A DNA stretch of 6,077 nucleotides from an archaeon (lineage in GTDB: Archaea; EX4484-52; B79-G9): the NCBI GenBank assembly GCA_030630425.1, contig DAOVNB010000044.1:1-6077 (forward strand), written 5' to 3'. A model generated the notes under the pieces. The model had not been told where the DNA came from and ran no database searches. It saw nothing but the letters and a program-made list of their open reading frames with translations. The position numbers and the translations under genes are program-made. This document shows positions 1 through 5,927 of the stretch, piece after piece (positions within the stretch are counted from its first letter, which is position 1; each line of letters begins with the position of its first letter).

Positions 1-579
1 GTCAAGTGCATATCCCTTACAGGAAACATGTGCGTTGATAAAAAGCCGTCTGCACTTAATTTTATTGAAGGTCGGGGCAAGGCAGTGCATGCAGAAGTTA
101 TACTTAAAAAAGAGTTTGTTATAGAAACATTAAAGACAACACCAAAAGACCTTGTTGAGATAAATTATAGAAAGAACCTGCTTGGTTCTGCAATGGCGCA
201 GAGCCTTGGTTTTAATGCACAGTTCGCAAATGTTGTGGCTGCAGTTTTTGCCGCAACAGGACAGGATTTGGCTCATGTAGCTGAAGCATCTATGGGAGTC
301 ACAACAGCAGAAATGCATGGTGAGGACTTATATATTTCGTGCTATCTTCCGAATTTGAATGTGGGGACTGTTGGCGGCGGCACAGGACTTGTAGGACAAA
401 GGGAAGCCTTATCGATAATGGGTGTTACCGGTGACGCTGACAAGAGCGAAAACACAATGAAATTTGCAGAGATAATTGCTGTTGCGGTTCTTGCAGGAGA
501 GATTTCGCTTTTATCCGCGCATGTCGCGGGGCATCTTGCAAAAGCACATGCAACTCACGGTAGAGGGAAAGGCAAATAA
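1..579 (+). CDS. hmgA: 3-hydroxy-3-methylglutaryl-CoA reductase, class I (3' part; start lies upstream of the window)
   Basis: The enzyme reduces HMG-CoA to mevalonate with two NAD(P)H, the committed step of archaeal isoprenoid lipid synthesis; it is cytosolic in archaea. The reading frame is open from base 1, so the 192 residues visible are the C-terminal half of a protein usually about 400 residues long. Numbering from base 1, the segment GNMCVDKKP (residues 8-16) is the class I catalytic-lysine motif, followed by the NFIEGRGK stretch. GQD at residues 87-89 holds the catalytic aspartate, GTVGGGT lies near 122-128, and AGHLAKAHATHG near the C-terminus supplies the catalytic histidine (bases 547-549). 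The N-terminal substrate-binding part with the catalytic glutamate is out of view. HMG-CoA synthase begins 24 bases after the stop, so the product of the downstream genes is this enzyme's substrate. The family call is very secure; cofactor preference cannot be read here. Confidence 0.97.
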   Translation, partial: VKCISLTGNMCVDKKPSALNFIEGRGKAVHAEVILKKEFVIETLKTTPKDLVEINYRKNLLGSAMAQSLGFNAQFANVVAAVFAATGQDLAHVAEASMGVTTAEMHGEDLYISCYLPNLNVGTVGGGTGLVGQREALSIMGVTGDADKSENTMKFAEIIAVAVLAGEISLLSAHVAGHLAKAHATHGRGKGK

Positions 580-592
580 AATTATAATCATT

Positions 593-599
593 AAGGTGG
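593..599 (+). promoter_or_regulatory. Ribosome binding site for HMG-CoA synthase
   Basis: AAGGTGG matches the archaeal anti-Shine-Dalgarno (GGAGGTGAT complement) and ends 4 bases before the ATG at 604. It supports the chosen start and internal translation initiation within an operon. Confidence 0.75.
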
Positions 600-603
600 T
601 TCA

Positions 604-1650
604 ATGGAAAAGACAGGTATTGTGGGATATGGTGCATATGTTCCTAAATTAAGGATAAAGGCAGAAACAATAGCCGAAGTCTGGGGACAGGATGCAGGAA
701 GGATTATAAACGGTCTTGGCATAACTGAAAAGGCAGTTCCGAACAAGGACGAGGATACAACTACAATTGCTGTACAGATAGGTAAAAACGCGCTTTTAAG
801 AGCCGGGATAAACCCGAAAGACATTGGTGCAGTGTATGTGGGCTCAGAAAGCCATCCTTATGCTGTAAAGCCGACTTCTACTATTGTTGCAGAAGCTTTA
901 AGTGTTGGTACTGATTATACTGCGGCTGATACTGAATTTGCATGCAAGGCGGGAAGCGCTGCGATACAAATGGTGATGGGGCTTGCAGGTTCGGGAATGA
1001 TTAAATTTGGCCTTGCGATAGGTGCTGATACAGCACAGGGGGCACCCGGAGACCCGCTTGAATACTCTGCTGCTGCTGGGGGTGCGGGGTTTATTGTCGG
1101 TAAAGACAAAAAGCAGTTTATTGCTACCCTAAATGATACATTTTCATATTCTACAGACACTCCTGATTTTTGGAGAAGGCCAAAAGCAGATTATCCATCA
1201 CATGGCGGCAGGTTTACCGGAGGCCCTGCATATGTCAGGCATGTTTTTGGTGCTACAAACGGGCTAATGGATAAGACAGGAACTACAATAAAGGACTATG
1301 ATTATGTTGTGTTCCATATGCCGAACGGCAAATTTCCACTTGCTATGGCAAAGAAGCTGGATGTTCCAAAAGAGAAGCTTATGCCGGGATTTGTTGTGGA
1401 TAAAATAGGGAATACCTATTCCGGATGCTCGCTTTTAGGCCTTGCGGCAACACTTGATTGTGCAAAGCCAGGGGATAAGATACTTATAACATCATATGGT
1501 TCGGGTGCGGGCTCTGATTCGTTTTCAATTACTGTAAATGATTTGATTGATAAGAAGCGAAATCTTGCGCCAACTACAGAAGATTACATAAAAGACAAGC
1601 AGTATATCACATACCCAACATATGCAAAGTATCGGGGAAAGATAGTATAA
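604..1650 (+). CDS. hmgB: Hydroxymethylglutaryl-CoA synthase, archaeal type
   Basis: The enzyme condenses acetoacetyl-CoA with acetyl-CoA to HMG-CoA, using a catalytic cysteine in a thiolase-superfamily fold. The 348-residue length is normal for archaeal members, which are shorter than eukaryotic forms. Key residues are visible: glutamate 82 in GSESHPY, the acylated cysteine 114 in EFACKAG, histidine 238 in FHMPNGK, and the IGNTYSGC segment at 268-275. The N-terminus GIVGYGAYVPKLRI is the usual first strand, and the ATG at 604 has a well-placed ribosome site. It is followed 16 bases later by the thiolase and then DUF35. In archaea these three proteins form a complex in which the endergonic thiolase step is coupled to HMG-CoA synthesis through a shared CoA site. 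All expected catalytic residues are present and nothing looks broken. Confidence 0.97.
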   Translation: MEKTGIVGYGAYVPKLRIKAETIAEVWGQDAGRIINGLGITEKAVPNKDEDTTTIAVQIGKNALLRAGINPKDIGAVYVGSESHPYAVKPTSTIVAEALSVGTDYTAADTEFACKAGSAAIQMVMGLAGSGMIKFGLAIGADTAQGAPGDPLEYSAAAGGAGFIVGKDKKQFIATLNDTFSYSTDTPDFWRRPKADYPSHGGRFTGGPAYVRHVFGATNGLMDKTGTTIKDYDYVVFHMPNGKFPLAMAKKLDVPKEKLMPGFVVDKIGNTYSGCSLLGLAATLDCAKPGDKILITSYGSGAGSDSFSITVNDLIDKKRNLAPTTEDYIKDKQYITYPTYAKYRGKIV

Positions 1651-1654
1651 TAAA

Positions 1655-1660
1655 AGGTGA
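1655..1660 (+). promoter_or_regulatory. Ribosome binding site deciding the thiolase start
   Basis: The site AGGTGA abuts the ATG at 1661 with no spacer but stands 6 bases before the ATG at 1667. Normal archaeal spacing therefore favours 1667 as the start, giving an N-terminus MAERVAVIGVG. Confidence 0.65.
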
Positions 1661-1666
1661 ATGATT

Positions 1667-2824
1667 ATGGCAGAAAGAGTTGCAGTTATTGGCGTCGGTT
1701 TGACAAAGTTCGGCGAGCTTTGGACTAAAGGCATTCGGGATCTTGCGATTGAAGCAGGGGCGAAGGCAATGGAAGACGCCAATATGAATTCAAAAGACAT
1801 TGATGCTATGTATGTGGGTAATATGAGCGCCGGCAGATTTGCAGGCCAGGAGCATTTAAATGCGCTTATAGCCGACCAGATAGGTCTTACCATACCGTCA
1901 ACAAGAGTTGAAGGTGCATGCGCATCCGGAAGCCTTGCTGTTCGGGAAGGGATGTTTTCAATACTTGCCGGCCAGCACGACATTGTTCTTGTCGGCGGTG
2001 CAGAAAAGATGAGTGATGTCTCAACTGCACATGCAACAACAGGATTGATGGGGGCCGCAGATGAGGAATGGGAAGGATTTCACGGGCTTACATTTCCCGG
2101 GCTTTATGCCTTGATGGCAAAAAAGCACATGCATGATTTTAGGACAACAAGAGAGCAATTAGCAAGTCCTGCTATAAAAAATCATCACAACGCAACAATG
2201 AACCCGATTGCACAGTTTTCTTTTGAGATAACAACGGAAAAAGTCATAAACGCTACAATGGTTGCAGACCCCCTTACACTTCTTGACTGCTCGCCAATAT
2301 CTGACGGCGCTGCGGCTATTATACTTGCGCGCGAAAGCGTTGCGCGGAAATATACAGACACTCCTGTTTTTATAGATGGTACTGGCTTGTCAACTGACGC
2401 ATTGGCGCTTCATGACAGAAGAACACTTACTGCTCTTGATGCTGCTGTGCGTGCCTCAAAAAGAGCGTATGAAATGGCAGGGGTTACCGCAAAAGATATA
2501 CAGGTTGCAGAAGTCCATGACTGCTTTACAATCGCTGAAATCATGGCAATAGAAGATCTTGGCTTTTTTAAGAAAGGCGAAGGCGGCAAAGCGACAATGG
2601 ATGGAGAGACGCAGATTGGCGGCAAAGTTTCAGTGAATACTTCCGGCGGTCTTAAAGGGGCGGGGCATCCTGTAGGGGCTACAGGAATAAAGCAGGCAGC
2701 AGAAATTGTGATGCAGCTTCGGGGCGATATCGGGAAAAGACAGGTATCGGGAGCTGAAGTTGGCCTTACGCATAATGTGGGCGGTTCCGGAGCAACTGCG
2801 GTTGTAAATATTTTCAAGAGGTAA
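1667..2824 (+). CDS. Acetyl-CoA C-acetyltransferase (archaeal/SCP2-like thiolase)
   Basis: The protein condenses two acetyl-CoA to acetoacetyl-CoA, the first step of the mevalonate route. Counting from the ATG at 1667 it has 385 residues, normal for the family. The nucleophilic cysteine 85 sits in VEGACASG, HDCF occupies 284-287, and GGLKGAGHPVGATG at 327-340 carries the general-base histidine 334. Near the C-terminus the segment HNVGGSGATA stands where bacterial degradative and biosynthetic thiolases have their CxG cysteine loop; this is the known pattern of archaeal and SCP2-type thiolases, not damage. An in-frame ATG at 1661 is possible but would leave no spacer after the ribosome site. 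Its place between HMG-CoA synthase and DUF35 matches the archaeal three-protein channelling complex, which indicates acetoacetyl-CoA synthesis rather than fatty-acid breakdown. Confidence 0.95.
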   Translation: MAERVAVIGVGLTKFGELWTKGIRDLAIEAGAKAMEDANMNSKDIDAMYVGNMSAGRFAGQEHLNALIADQIGLTIPSTRVEGACASGSLAVREGMFSILAGQHDIVLVGGAEKMSDVSTAHATTGLMGAADEEWEGFHGLTFPGLYALMAKKHMHDFRTTREQLASPAIKNHHNATMNPIAQFSFEITTEKVINATMVADPLTLLDCSPISDGAAAIILARESVARKYTDTPVFIDGTGLSTDALALHDRRTLTALDAAVRASKRAYEMAGVTAKDIQVAEVHDCFTIAEIMAIEDLGFFKKGEGGKATMDGETQIGGKVSVNTSGGLKGAGHPVGATGIKQAAEIVMQLRGDIGKRQVSGAEVGLTHNVGGSGATAVVNIFKR

Positions 2825-2829
2825 GGTGG
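2823..2829 (+). promoter_or_regulatory. Ribosome binding site for the DUF35 gene
   Basis: AAGGTGG overlaps the thiolase stop codon (2822-2824) and ends 6 bases before the ATG at 2836, so the two genes are tightly linked and probably translationally coupled. Confidence 0.7.
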
Positions 2830-2835
2830 TATATA

Positions 2836-3240
2836 ATGCACAAAGCTAATGTTCCTATGGCGTGGAGAAGGTTTAAAAGCAAATATAATCTTGTCGGAAC
2901 CAAATGCACAAAATGCAATTCTTCGTTTTATCCGCCAAGATTAATATGCCCAAAATGCCGGCGCGAAGGAAAAATAGAAGAGTTTGAATTTAAAGGAACC
3001 GGAAAAATCGTATCTTATACAATTATTCGTTCAGGGCCTGACGGGTTTGAAAAGCAGACACCTTATCCGATAGCGATTGTTGAGCTTGATGAGGGCGCGC
3101 GAGTCACAGGACAAATTGTTGACTATGTTGATTCTGACCTTGCAATTGGGAAAAAAGTGGCTCCGGTTTTCAGGAAAGTTTATGAGAGCGGCAAAGAAGG
3201 CATAATCCATTACGGTATAAAATTCAGGCCTGAAAATTAA
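2836..3240 (+). CDS. DUF35 zinc-ribbon/OB-fold protein, scaffold of the thiolase-HMG-CoA synthase complex
   Basis: In archaea a small DUF35 protein bridges thiolase and HMG-CoA synthase and helps form the shared CoA-binding channel that passes acetoacetyl-CoA between them. This 134-residue protein shows the two expected parts. A rubredoxin-like zinc ribbon has cysteines 24, 27, 38 and 41 in KCTKC and ICPKC, preceded by a basic helix. An OB-fold follows from about residue 53, starting GTGKIVSYTIIRSG and including YPIAIVELDEGARVTGQIVD. All four zinc ligands are intact. It is the last gene of the operon, 11 bases after the thiolase stop, which is the usual archaeal order. DUF35 proteins are also found with other acyl-CoA enzymes, but the neighbours here leave little doubt about the partner pair. 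Confidence 0.93.
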   Translation: MHKANVPMAWRRFKSKYNLVGTKCTKCNSSFYPPRLICPKCRREGKIEEFEFKGTGKIVSYTIIRSGPDGFEKQTPYPIAIVELDEGARVTGQIVDYVDSDLAIGKKVAPVFRKVYESGKEGIIHYGIKFRPEN

Positions 3241-3245
3241 CAGGA

Positions 3246-3253
3246 TTTAAATA
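3246..3253 (+). promoter_or_regulatory. TATA box, probable promoter of the box C/D guide RNA
   Basis: TTTAAATA fits the archaeal TATA consensus. Its centre is about 25 bases before position 3275, the first base of the predicted guide-RNA terminal stem, which is the normal archaeal TATA-to-start distance. It may also serve the membrane-protein gene by read-through. No strong BRE is obvious upstream. Confidence 0.55.
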
Positions 3254-3274
3254 TTGCTTTTACTAATAATACTT

Positions 3275-3337
3275 GTGTGGAATGATTACATCAGCCTTAA
3301 CTGATATTGTGATGTGTGATGGGCGAAATGACCGCAC
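3275..3337 (+). ncRNA. Predicted archaeal box C/D guide sRNA (2'-O-methylation guide)
   Basis: The 63-base element has every part of a dual-guide archaeal C/D sRNA in order. A 6-bp terminal stem pairs 3275-3280 with 3332-3337 (one G-U). The C box ATGATTA is at 3282-3288, a 12-nt guide at 3289-3300, the D' box CTGA at 3301-3304, a 4-nt linker, the C' box GTGATGT at 3309-3315, a 12-nt guide at 3316-3327 and the D box ATGA at 3328-3331. Both spacers are exactly 12 nt, as preferred by archaeal C/D particles (L7Ae, Nop5, fibrillarin). The C and D boxes each deviate by one base, but the two changed bases pair (U-A in place of G-C), so the kink-turn is kept. The second guide matches the 23S A-loop over 11 positions. 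A TATA box lies at the right distance upstream. It was found by eye, with no covariance model run. Confidence 0.72.
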
Positions 3338-3350
3338 CAATATGTTTTAT

Positions 3351-3355
3351 GTGAT
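3351..3355 (+). promoter_or_regulatory. Weak ribosome binding site before the GTG start at 3361
   Basis: GTGAT matches the 3' part of the archaeal Shine-Dalgarno consensus and sits 5 bases before the GTG. No TATA box lies at leaderless distance from this start, so translation from a longer transcript is more likely. Confidence 0.35.
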
Positions 3356-3360
3356 TTACT

Positions 3361-4026
3361 GTGATTGCGAAAATTATCAATTTATTTGTGCCTGTAAAAA
3401 AGGTACGGTCCGGCGGGAATAAACGGATTTTACGAGCCTCAAAACCAGTGAGACCAGTATATCACACAAATAAACAAGAAAAGTATGCTAAAATTTATGC
3501 GTTTTTAGAACAGCATAAAAATAGTATTATTATGGTTGTTTTTCTTTTGCTTGCCGTGGTTTTCTTTTCGAATTTTTTAGTTTCGGCATCCTTTATTGTC
3601 GTAGGCATTGCATCGAGGTATTATCAGAAATATTTGCCGCATCTTTCATTAGGTATTGAGACCTGTCTTTTTGGCGCGGTTATTACCTCTTTAGCGTTTG
3701 GATGGTATACCGGCGCTCTTGTAGGTATTATTTCGCTTACAATCTCTGTATTTTTGACACAGGAAGAAGCGCATTATCTGCCCGTAGCACTTGCCGGGAT
3801 GGCAGCTGTTGCGTATATGGCATCAATTGCACCGATAACTGCTGCAAATCTTGTGTTTTGGGGGGTGTTGCTTACAGTATTTTATGATGTTGCGACATGT
3901 GCTGTTTACATCTATGTCTTTAAGGCCGATATTTTCAAGACCCTGATTTTTATTGTGTCTCATATCGCTTTTAATTATTTTGTTTTTTCTACTTTTGGGT
4001 CATATATTTTGGGATTATTGCTTTAG
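3361..4026 (+). CDS. Multi-spanning membrane protein of unknown function
   Basis: I do not recognise this 221-residue protein. Residues 1-53 are a basic, probably cytoplasmic leader rich in lysine and arginine. About six or seven hydrophobic segments follow, roughly at 55-69, 72-85, 96-113, 117-132, 139-157, 162-186 and 191-220. An acidic loop, TQEEAH, lies between the fourth and fifth. No transporter signature, conserved catalytic motif or signal peptide can be seen. The compact, small-residue-rich segments resemble in general character small integral-membrane families such as MreD-like or ECF substrate-binding proteins, but this is an impression, not an assignment. The start is the GTG at 3361; an in-frame stop at 3352-3354 excludes anything further upstream, and the first in-frame ATG would remove the basic leader and cut into the first membrane segment. 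It follows the guide-RNA element by 23 bases. Confidence 0.8.
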   Translation: MIAKIINLFVPVKKVRSGGNKRILRASKPVRPVYHTNKQEKYAKIYAFLEQHKNSIIMVVFLLLAVVFFSNFLVSASFIVVGIASRYYQKYLPHLSLGIETCLFGAVITSLAFGWYTGALVGIISLTISVFLTQEEAHYLPVALAGMAAVAYMASIAPITAANLVFWGVLLTVFYDVATCAVYIYVFKADIFKTLIFIVSHIAFNYFVFSTFGSYILGLLL

Positions 4027-4032
4027 TTTTTT
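4027..4032 (+). terminator. Oligo-T tract after the membrane-protein gene
   Basis: Six T residues directly follow the TAG stop (4024-4026). Archaeal RNA polymerase terminates at T-runs without needing a hairpin, so this may end the upstream transcript. It overlaps the next gene's TATA-like box, so its role is uncertain. Confidence 0.35.
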
Positions 4033-4037
4033 AAATT
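4030..4037 (+). promoter_or_regulatory. TATA box of the MurG-like glycosyltransferase gene
   Basis: TTTAAATT has its centre about 23 bases before the ATG at 4057, which would place transcription start at or next to the start codon. No Shine-Dalgarno site precedes that ATG, which agrees with a leaderless transcript. Confidence 0.45.
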
Positions 4038-4056
4038 CAAAAAGAGTTATACAATT

Positions 4057-5154
4057 ATGAATGTTTATTTTTCATGCAATGGGCTTGGTTTGGGCCATGT
4101 GGGGCGTTCTTTGACAATTGCAGAGGAATTAAAAAAACAAGGGCACTGTGTTGTTTTTGGCACATGGGGCCCTGCTGTTGACTATGCAAGAAAAGAAGGA
4201 TATAAGTGTTATTCTTTAAACTCGATTGACTGGGTTGACAATTCTGACGGGAGCATAGATTTTTTGAGGACATTTTTGAATTTTCCAAAAATGACTTATT
4301 CGCTTATCAAGAATTATGTTTTAGAAAAAGACATAATAAAGAATGAAAAAATAGATTTTGTTTTTTCTGATTCTGCATTTGGGCACATTGCCGCAAGAAT
4401 AAAAGGCATAACATCTGTGTATATAACCCACCAGATAACACTACCGCGAGTCAATAAATACGCATCGCATTTTTTTGAGATTGTCATGTATTTTCTTGCA
4501 TCTTTTGCAGACAAGCTTGTTGTGTGTGATTTTAAAAAGCCGAATAATCTGTATCCTGCATCTGTTTCAAGATATTCAAAAACAAGATATATTGGGCCTC
4601 TTGTAAGAAAATACCCTAAAGATTACAACTCAAAAGAAGAGATTAAAAAAAAGATAGGGGTTAACGGAAAATTATGCGCCATATTTATTTCCGGCCCAAA
4701 ACAAAGCCCTTATGCGCTTGAAAAAAGAATTGTTGCGCTTGAAGATGAGTTTCTTAAGATGAAGAAATGGAATTTTATAATTCGGGTAAAGACCAAAAGA
4801 AAATCCAGAGGGAATATAAAATACACTACATGGATTGATGACCCATTTGAGCTTATAAGTGCTGCGGATGTTATAGTATCCCGCGCAGGATTTAGTACTG
4901 TGTGTGATATTATGTGTTTCGGCAAAAAAAGCATACTCATACCCCAGCCAAAGCAGATGGAGCAGGAAGCGTTGGGGGCCTACTTAGAGGATACCGGAGG
5001 TGCTTATAATTTGCCCCAAACAGGCACAAAAAAAATCCCTAAGCTTATTGAAAAATTAGATTCGGATGAGTCTGTTGAGCAAAAATCTTTAGAATACAAA
5101 AAATTGTTTTTGAAAAAAGACATAGCAAAAACAGTCCGTGAATTGGTGTGTTAA
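4057..5154 (+). CDS. MurG-like GT-B glycosyltransferase (GT28/GT1 superfamily)
   Basis: The 365-residue protein has the two-domain GT-B layout of nucleotide-sugar glycosyltransferases related to MurG. The N-terminal Rossmann domain opens with a strand and the glycine-rich loop GLGLGHVGRS (residues 9-18), followed by the helix TIAEELKKQGH. The C-terminal nucleotide-sugar site shows SRAGFSTVCDIMCFGKKSILIP at about 275-296 and PKQMEQEALGAYLEDTGGA at about 298-316, where the EQ pair (302-303) replaces the HQ common in MurG. No membrane segment or signal peptide is evident, so it probably works at the inner membrane face on a lipid-linked or soluble acceptor. Donor and acceptor cannot be read from the sequence. 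Archaea of most groups lack murein, so a role in glycolipid or surface glycan synthesis is inferred. The neighbouring GT2 gene supports glycan work. Confidence 0.88.
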   Translation: MNVYFSCNGLGLGHVGRSLTIAEELKKQGHCVVFGTWGPAVDYARKEGYKCYSLNSIDWVDNSDGSIDFLRTFLNFPKMTYSLIKNYVLEKDIIKNEKIDFVFSDSAFGHIAARIKGITSVYITHQITLPRVNKYASHFFEIVMYFLASFADKLVVCDFKKPNNLYPASVSRYSKTRYIGPLVRKYPKDYNSKEEIKKKIGVNGKLCAIFISGPKQSPYALEKRIVALEDEFLKMKKWNFIIRVKTKRKSRGNIKYTTWIDDPFELISAADVIVSRAGFSTVCDIMCFGKKSILIPQPKQMEQEALGAYLEDTGGAYNLPQTGTKKIPKLIEKLDSDESVEQKSLEYKKLFLKKDIAKTVRELVC

Positions 5155-5174
5155 GTTTTCCGTTATCCTAAAAA

Positions 5175-5183
5175 ATATTTAAA
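5175..5183 (+). promoter_or_regulatory. TATA box of the GT2 glycosyltransferase gene
   Basis: ATATTTAAA follows an A-rich, BRE-like stretch (5170-5175). Transcription would begin near 5204-5206, giving a leader of only about 8-10 bases before the ATG at 5214. No ribosome site is visible, which fits a short-leader transcript. Confidence 0.5.
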
Positions 5184-5213
5184 CAAGCGTTTGCGTAATT
5201 TATTTGTGTTGTT

Positions 5214-5900
5214 ATGGTAACAATTGTTCTTCCGACAAAAAATGAAGAGGAAAGCATAGGTAAGACCATAGATGAAATACGGTCAGTTACAAAGGAGTCA
5301 ATGCTTGTTGTTGACGGCCATTCAAAAGACAGGACCGTCGAGATTGCTAAAAAAAGAGGCGTTCCTGTAATATATGATCATGGATTAGGAAAAGGAGAGG
5401 CTTTAAGAACAGCATTTACGCATGCTAAAGACGATGTTGTTTTTCTTGATGTTGACGGCACTTATCCGATTAACTTGCTTCCGGAATTTATAGATGCCTT
5501 AAAGACGCATGATGTTGTTGTGGGCGAGAGGACAAAATTTTTGCATAAGTCCCTGCCGCGCATTTTTTTAGTGAGTGATGCCGTATCTCGGGGAATTTTT
5601 AGGATTCTTTTCGGGAAAAGAATAGACAATCTTTCAGGCATGCGGGGGATTACAAAAAATGCTATAAAAAAGATGAGCTTAAAGTCAAATGGATTTACTA
5701 TTGAAAGTGAGATGGCGGTAAAAACCGCAGTATATAATATGAGCCTAAAAAAAATTCCAATAACTTACGATATGCGCAAAGGCTCATCGAAATTCAATCC
5801 GTTAACTGACGGAACCAAGATATTTTTCTTTTTAATGTTTTCCTTTTTTTATTATAAGCTGCATAGTTTGATGAATTTTTTTGGTTTTGTGAAGAATTAA
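5214..5900 (+). CDS. Family 2 glycosyltransferase, dolichyl-phosphate sugar synthase-like
   Basis: The 228-residue GT-A enzyme resembles archaeal dolichyl-phosphate mannose/glucose synthases, which move a sugar from a nucleotide donor to a polyprenyl phosphate. The motifs appear in the family order: PTKNEEESI at 7-15, VVDGHSKDRT at 32-41, the metal-binding DVDG at 79-82 (DxD type), SGMRGI at 141-146, GFTIESEM at 160-167, and the basic YDMRKGSSKFN near 185-195. The catalytic domain is complete. The C-terminus (about 203-226) is aromatic and hydrophobic and could be a single membrane-associating segment; the longer membrane domain or GtrA-type tail of some relatives is absent. The ATG at 5214 opens directly into the first strand, so no residues are missing. 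It lies 59 bases after the MurG-like gene and appears separately promoted. The donor sugar is not determined. Confidence 0.9.
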   Translation: MVTIVLPTKNEEESIGKTIDEIRSVTKESMLVVDGHSKDRTVEIAKKRGVPVIYDHGLGKGEALRTAFTHAKDDVVFLDVDGTYPINLLPEFIDALKTHDVVVGERTKFLHKSLPRIFLVSDAVSRGIFRILFGKRIDNLSGMRGITKNAIKKMSLKSNGFTIESEMAVKTAVYNMSLKKIPITYDMRKGSSKFNPLTDGTKIFFFLMFSFFYYKLHSLMNFFGFVKN

Positions 5901-5906
5901 TAAATA
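5897..5906 (+). promoter_or_regulatory. TATA-like box of the PHP-domain gene
   Basis: TTAATAAATA overlaps the GT2 stop codon; its centre is about 26 bases before the ATG at 5928, the distance expected for a leaderless transcript. Confidence 0.42.
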
Positions 5907-5920
5907 GTATGAAACACATA

Positions 5921-5927
5921 TTTTTTT
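5921..5927 (+). terminator. Oligo-T tract after the GT2 gene
   Basis: Seven consecutive T residues lie 20 bases past the GT2 stop and immediately before the next ATG. They could terminate the GT2 transcript by the archaeal T-run mechanism while lying just upstream of the next start point. Confidence 0.4.

Noticed and set aside
1661..1666. ATG at 1661 as the thiolase start
   Set aside because: It directly abuts the GGTGA ribosome site with no spacer, while the ATG at 1667 has normal 6-base spacing. The choice changes only two residues.
1525..1983. Long open frame on the minus strand across the synthase-thiolase junction
   Set aside because: It lies opposite two well-conserved catalytic genes, encodes a low-complexity protein without a recognisable domain, and has no ribosome site. 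The same holds for minus-strand frames at 915-1160 and 2410-2841.
3316..3322. Second GTGATG-like copy as the C' box of the guide RNA
   Set aside because: Using it would leave only 5 bases before the D box and an 11-base D'-C' linker; the copy at 3309-3315 gives the canonical 4-base linker and 12-base guide.
3316..3327. Alternative rRNA target for the D guide at the CUCAUCAC segment near Escherichia coli 23S 2511
   Set aside because: Two mismatches near the D box and a G-U make it weaker than the 11-position A-loop match, and archaeal rRNAs usually differ at this segment.
3702..3887. Plus-strand open frame inside the membrane-protein gene in another frame
   Set aside because: Cysteine-rich, domainless translation and full overlap with a more plausible membrane protein; best explained as a shadow.
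4057..5154. Naming the GT-B enzyme MurG and inferring peptidoglycan synthesis
   Set aside because: No other murein gene is visible, the genomic setting is archaeal, and the shared motifs define the wider GT28/GT1 superfamily rather than MurG itself.
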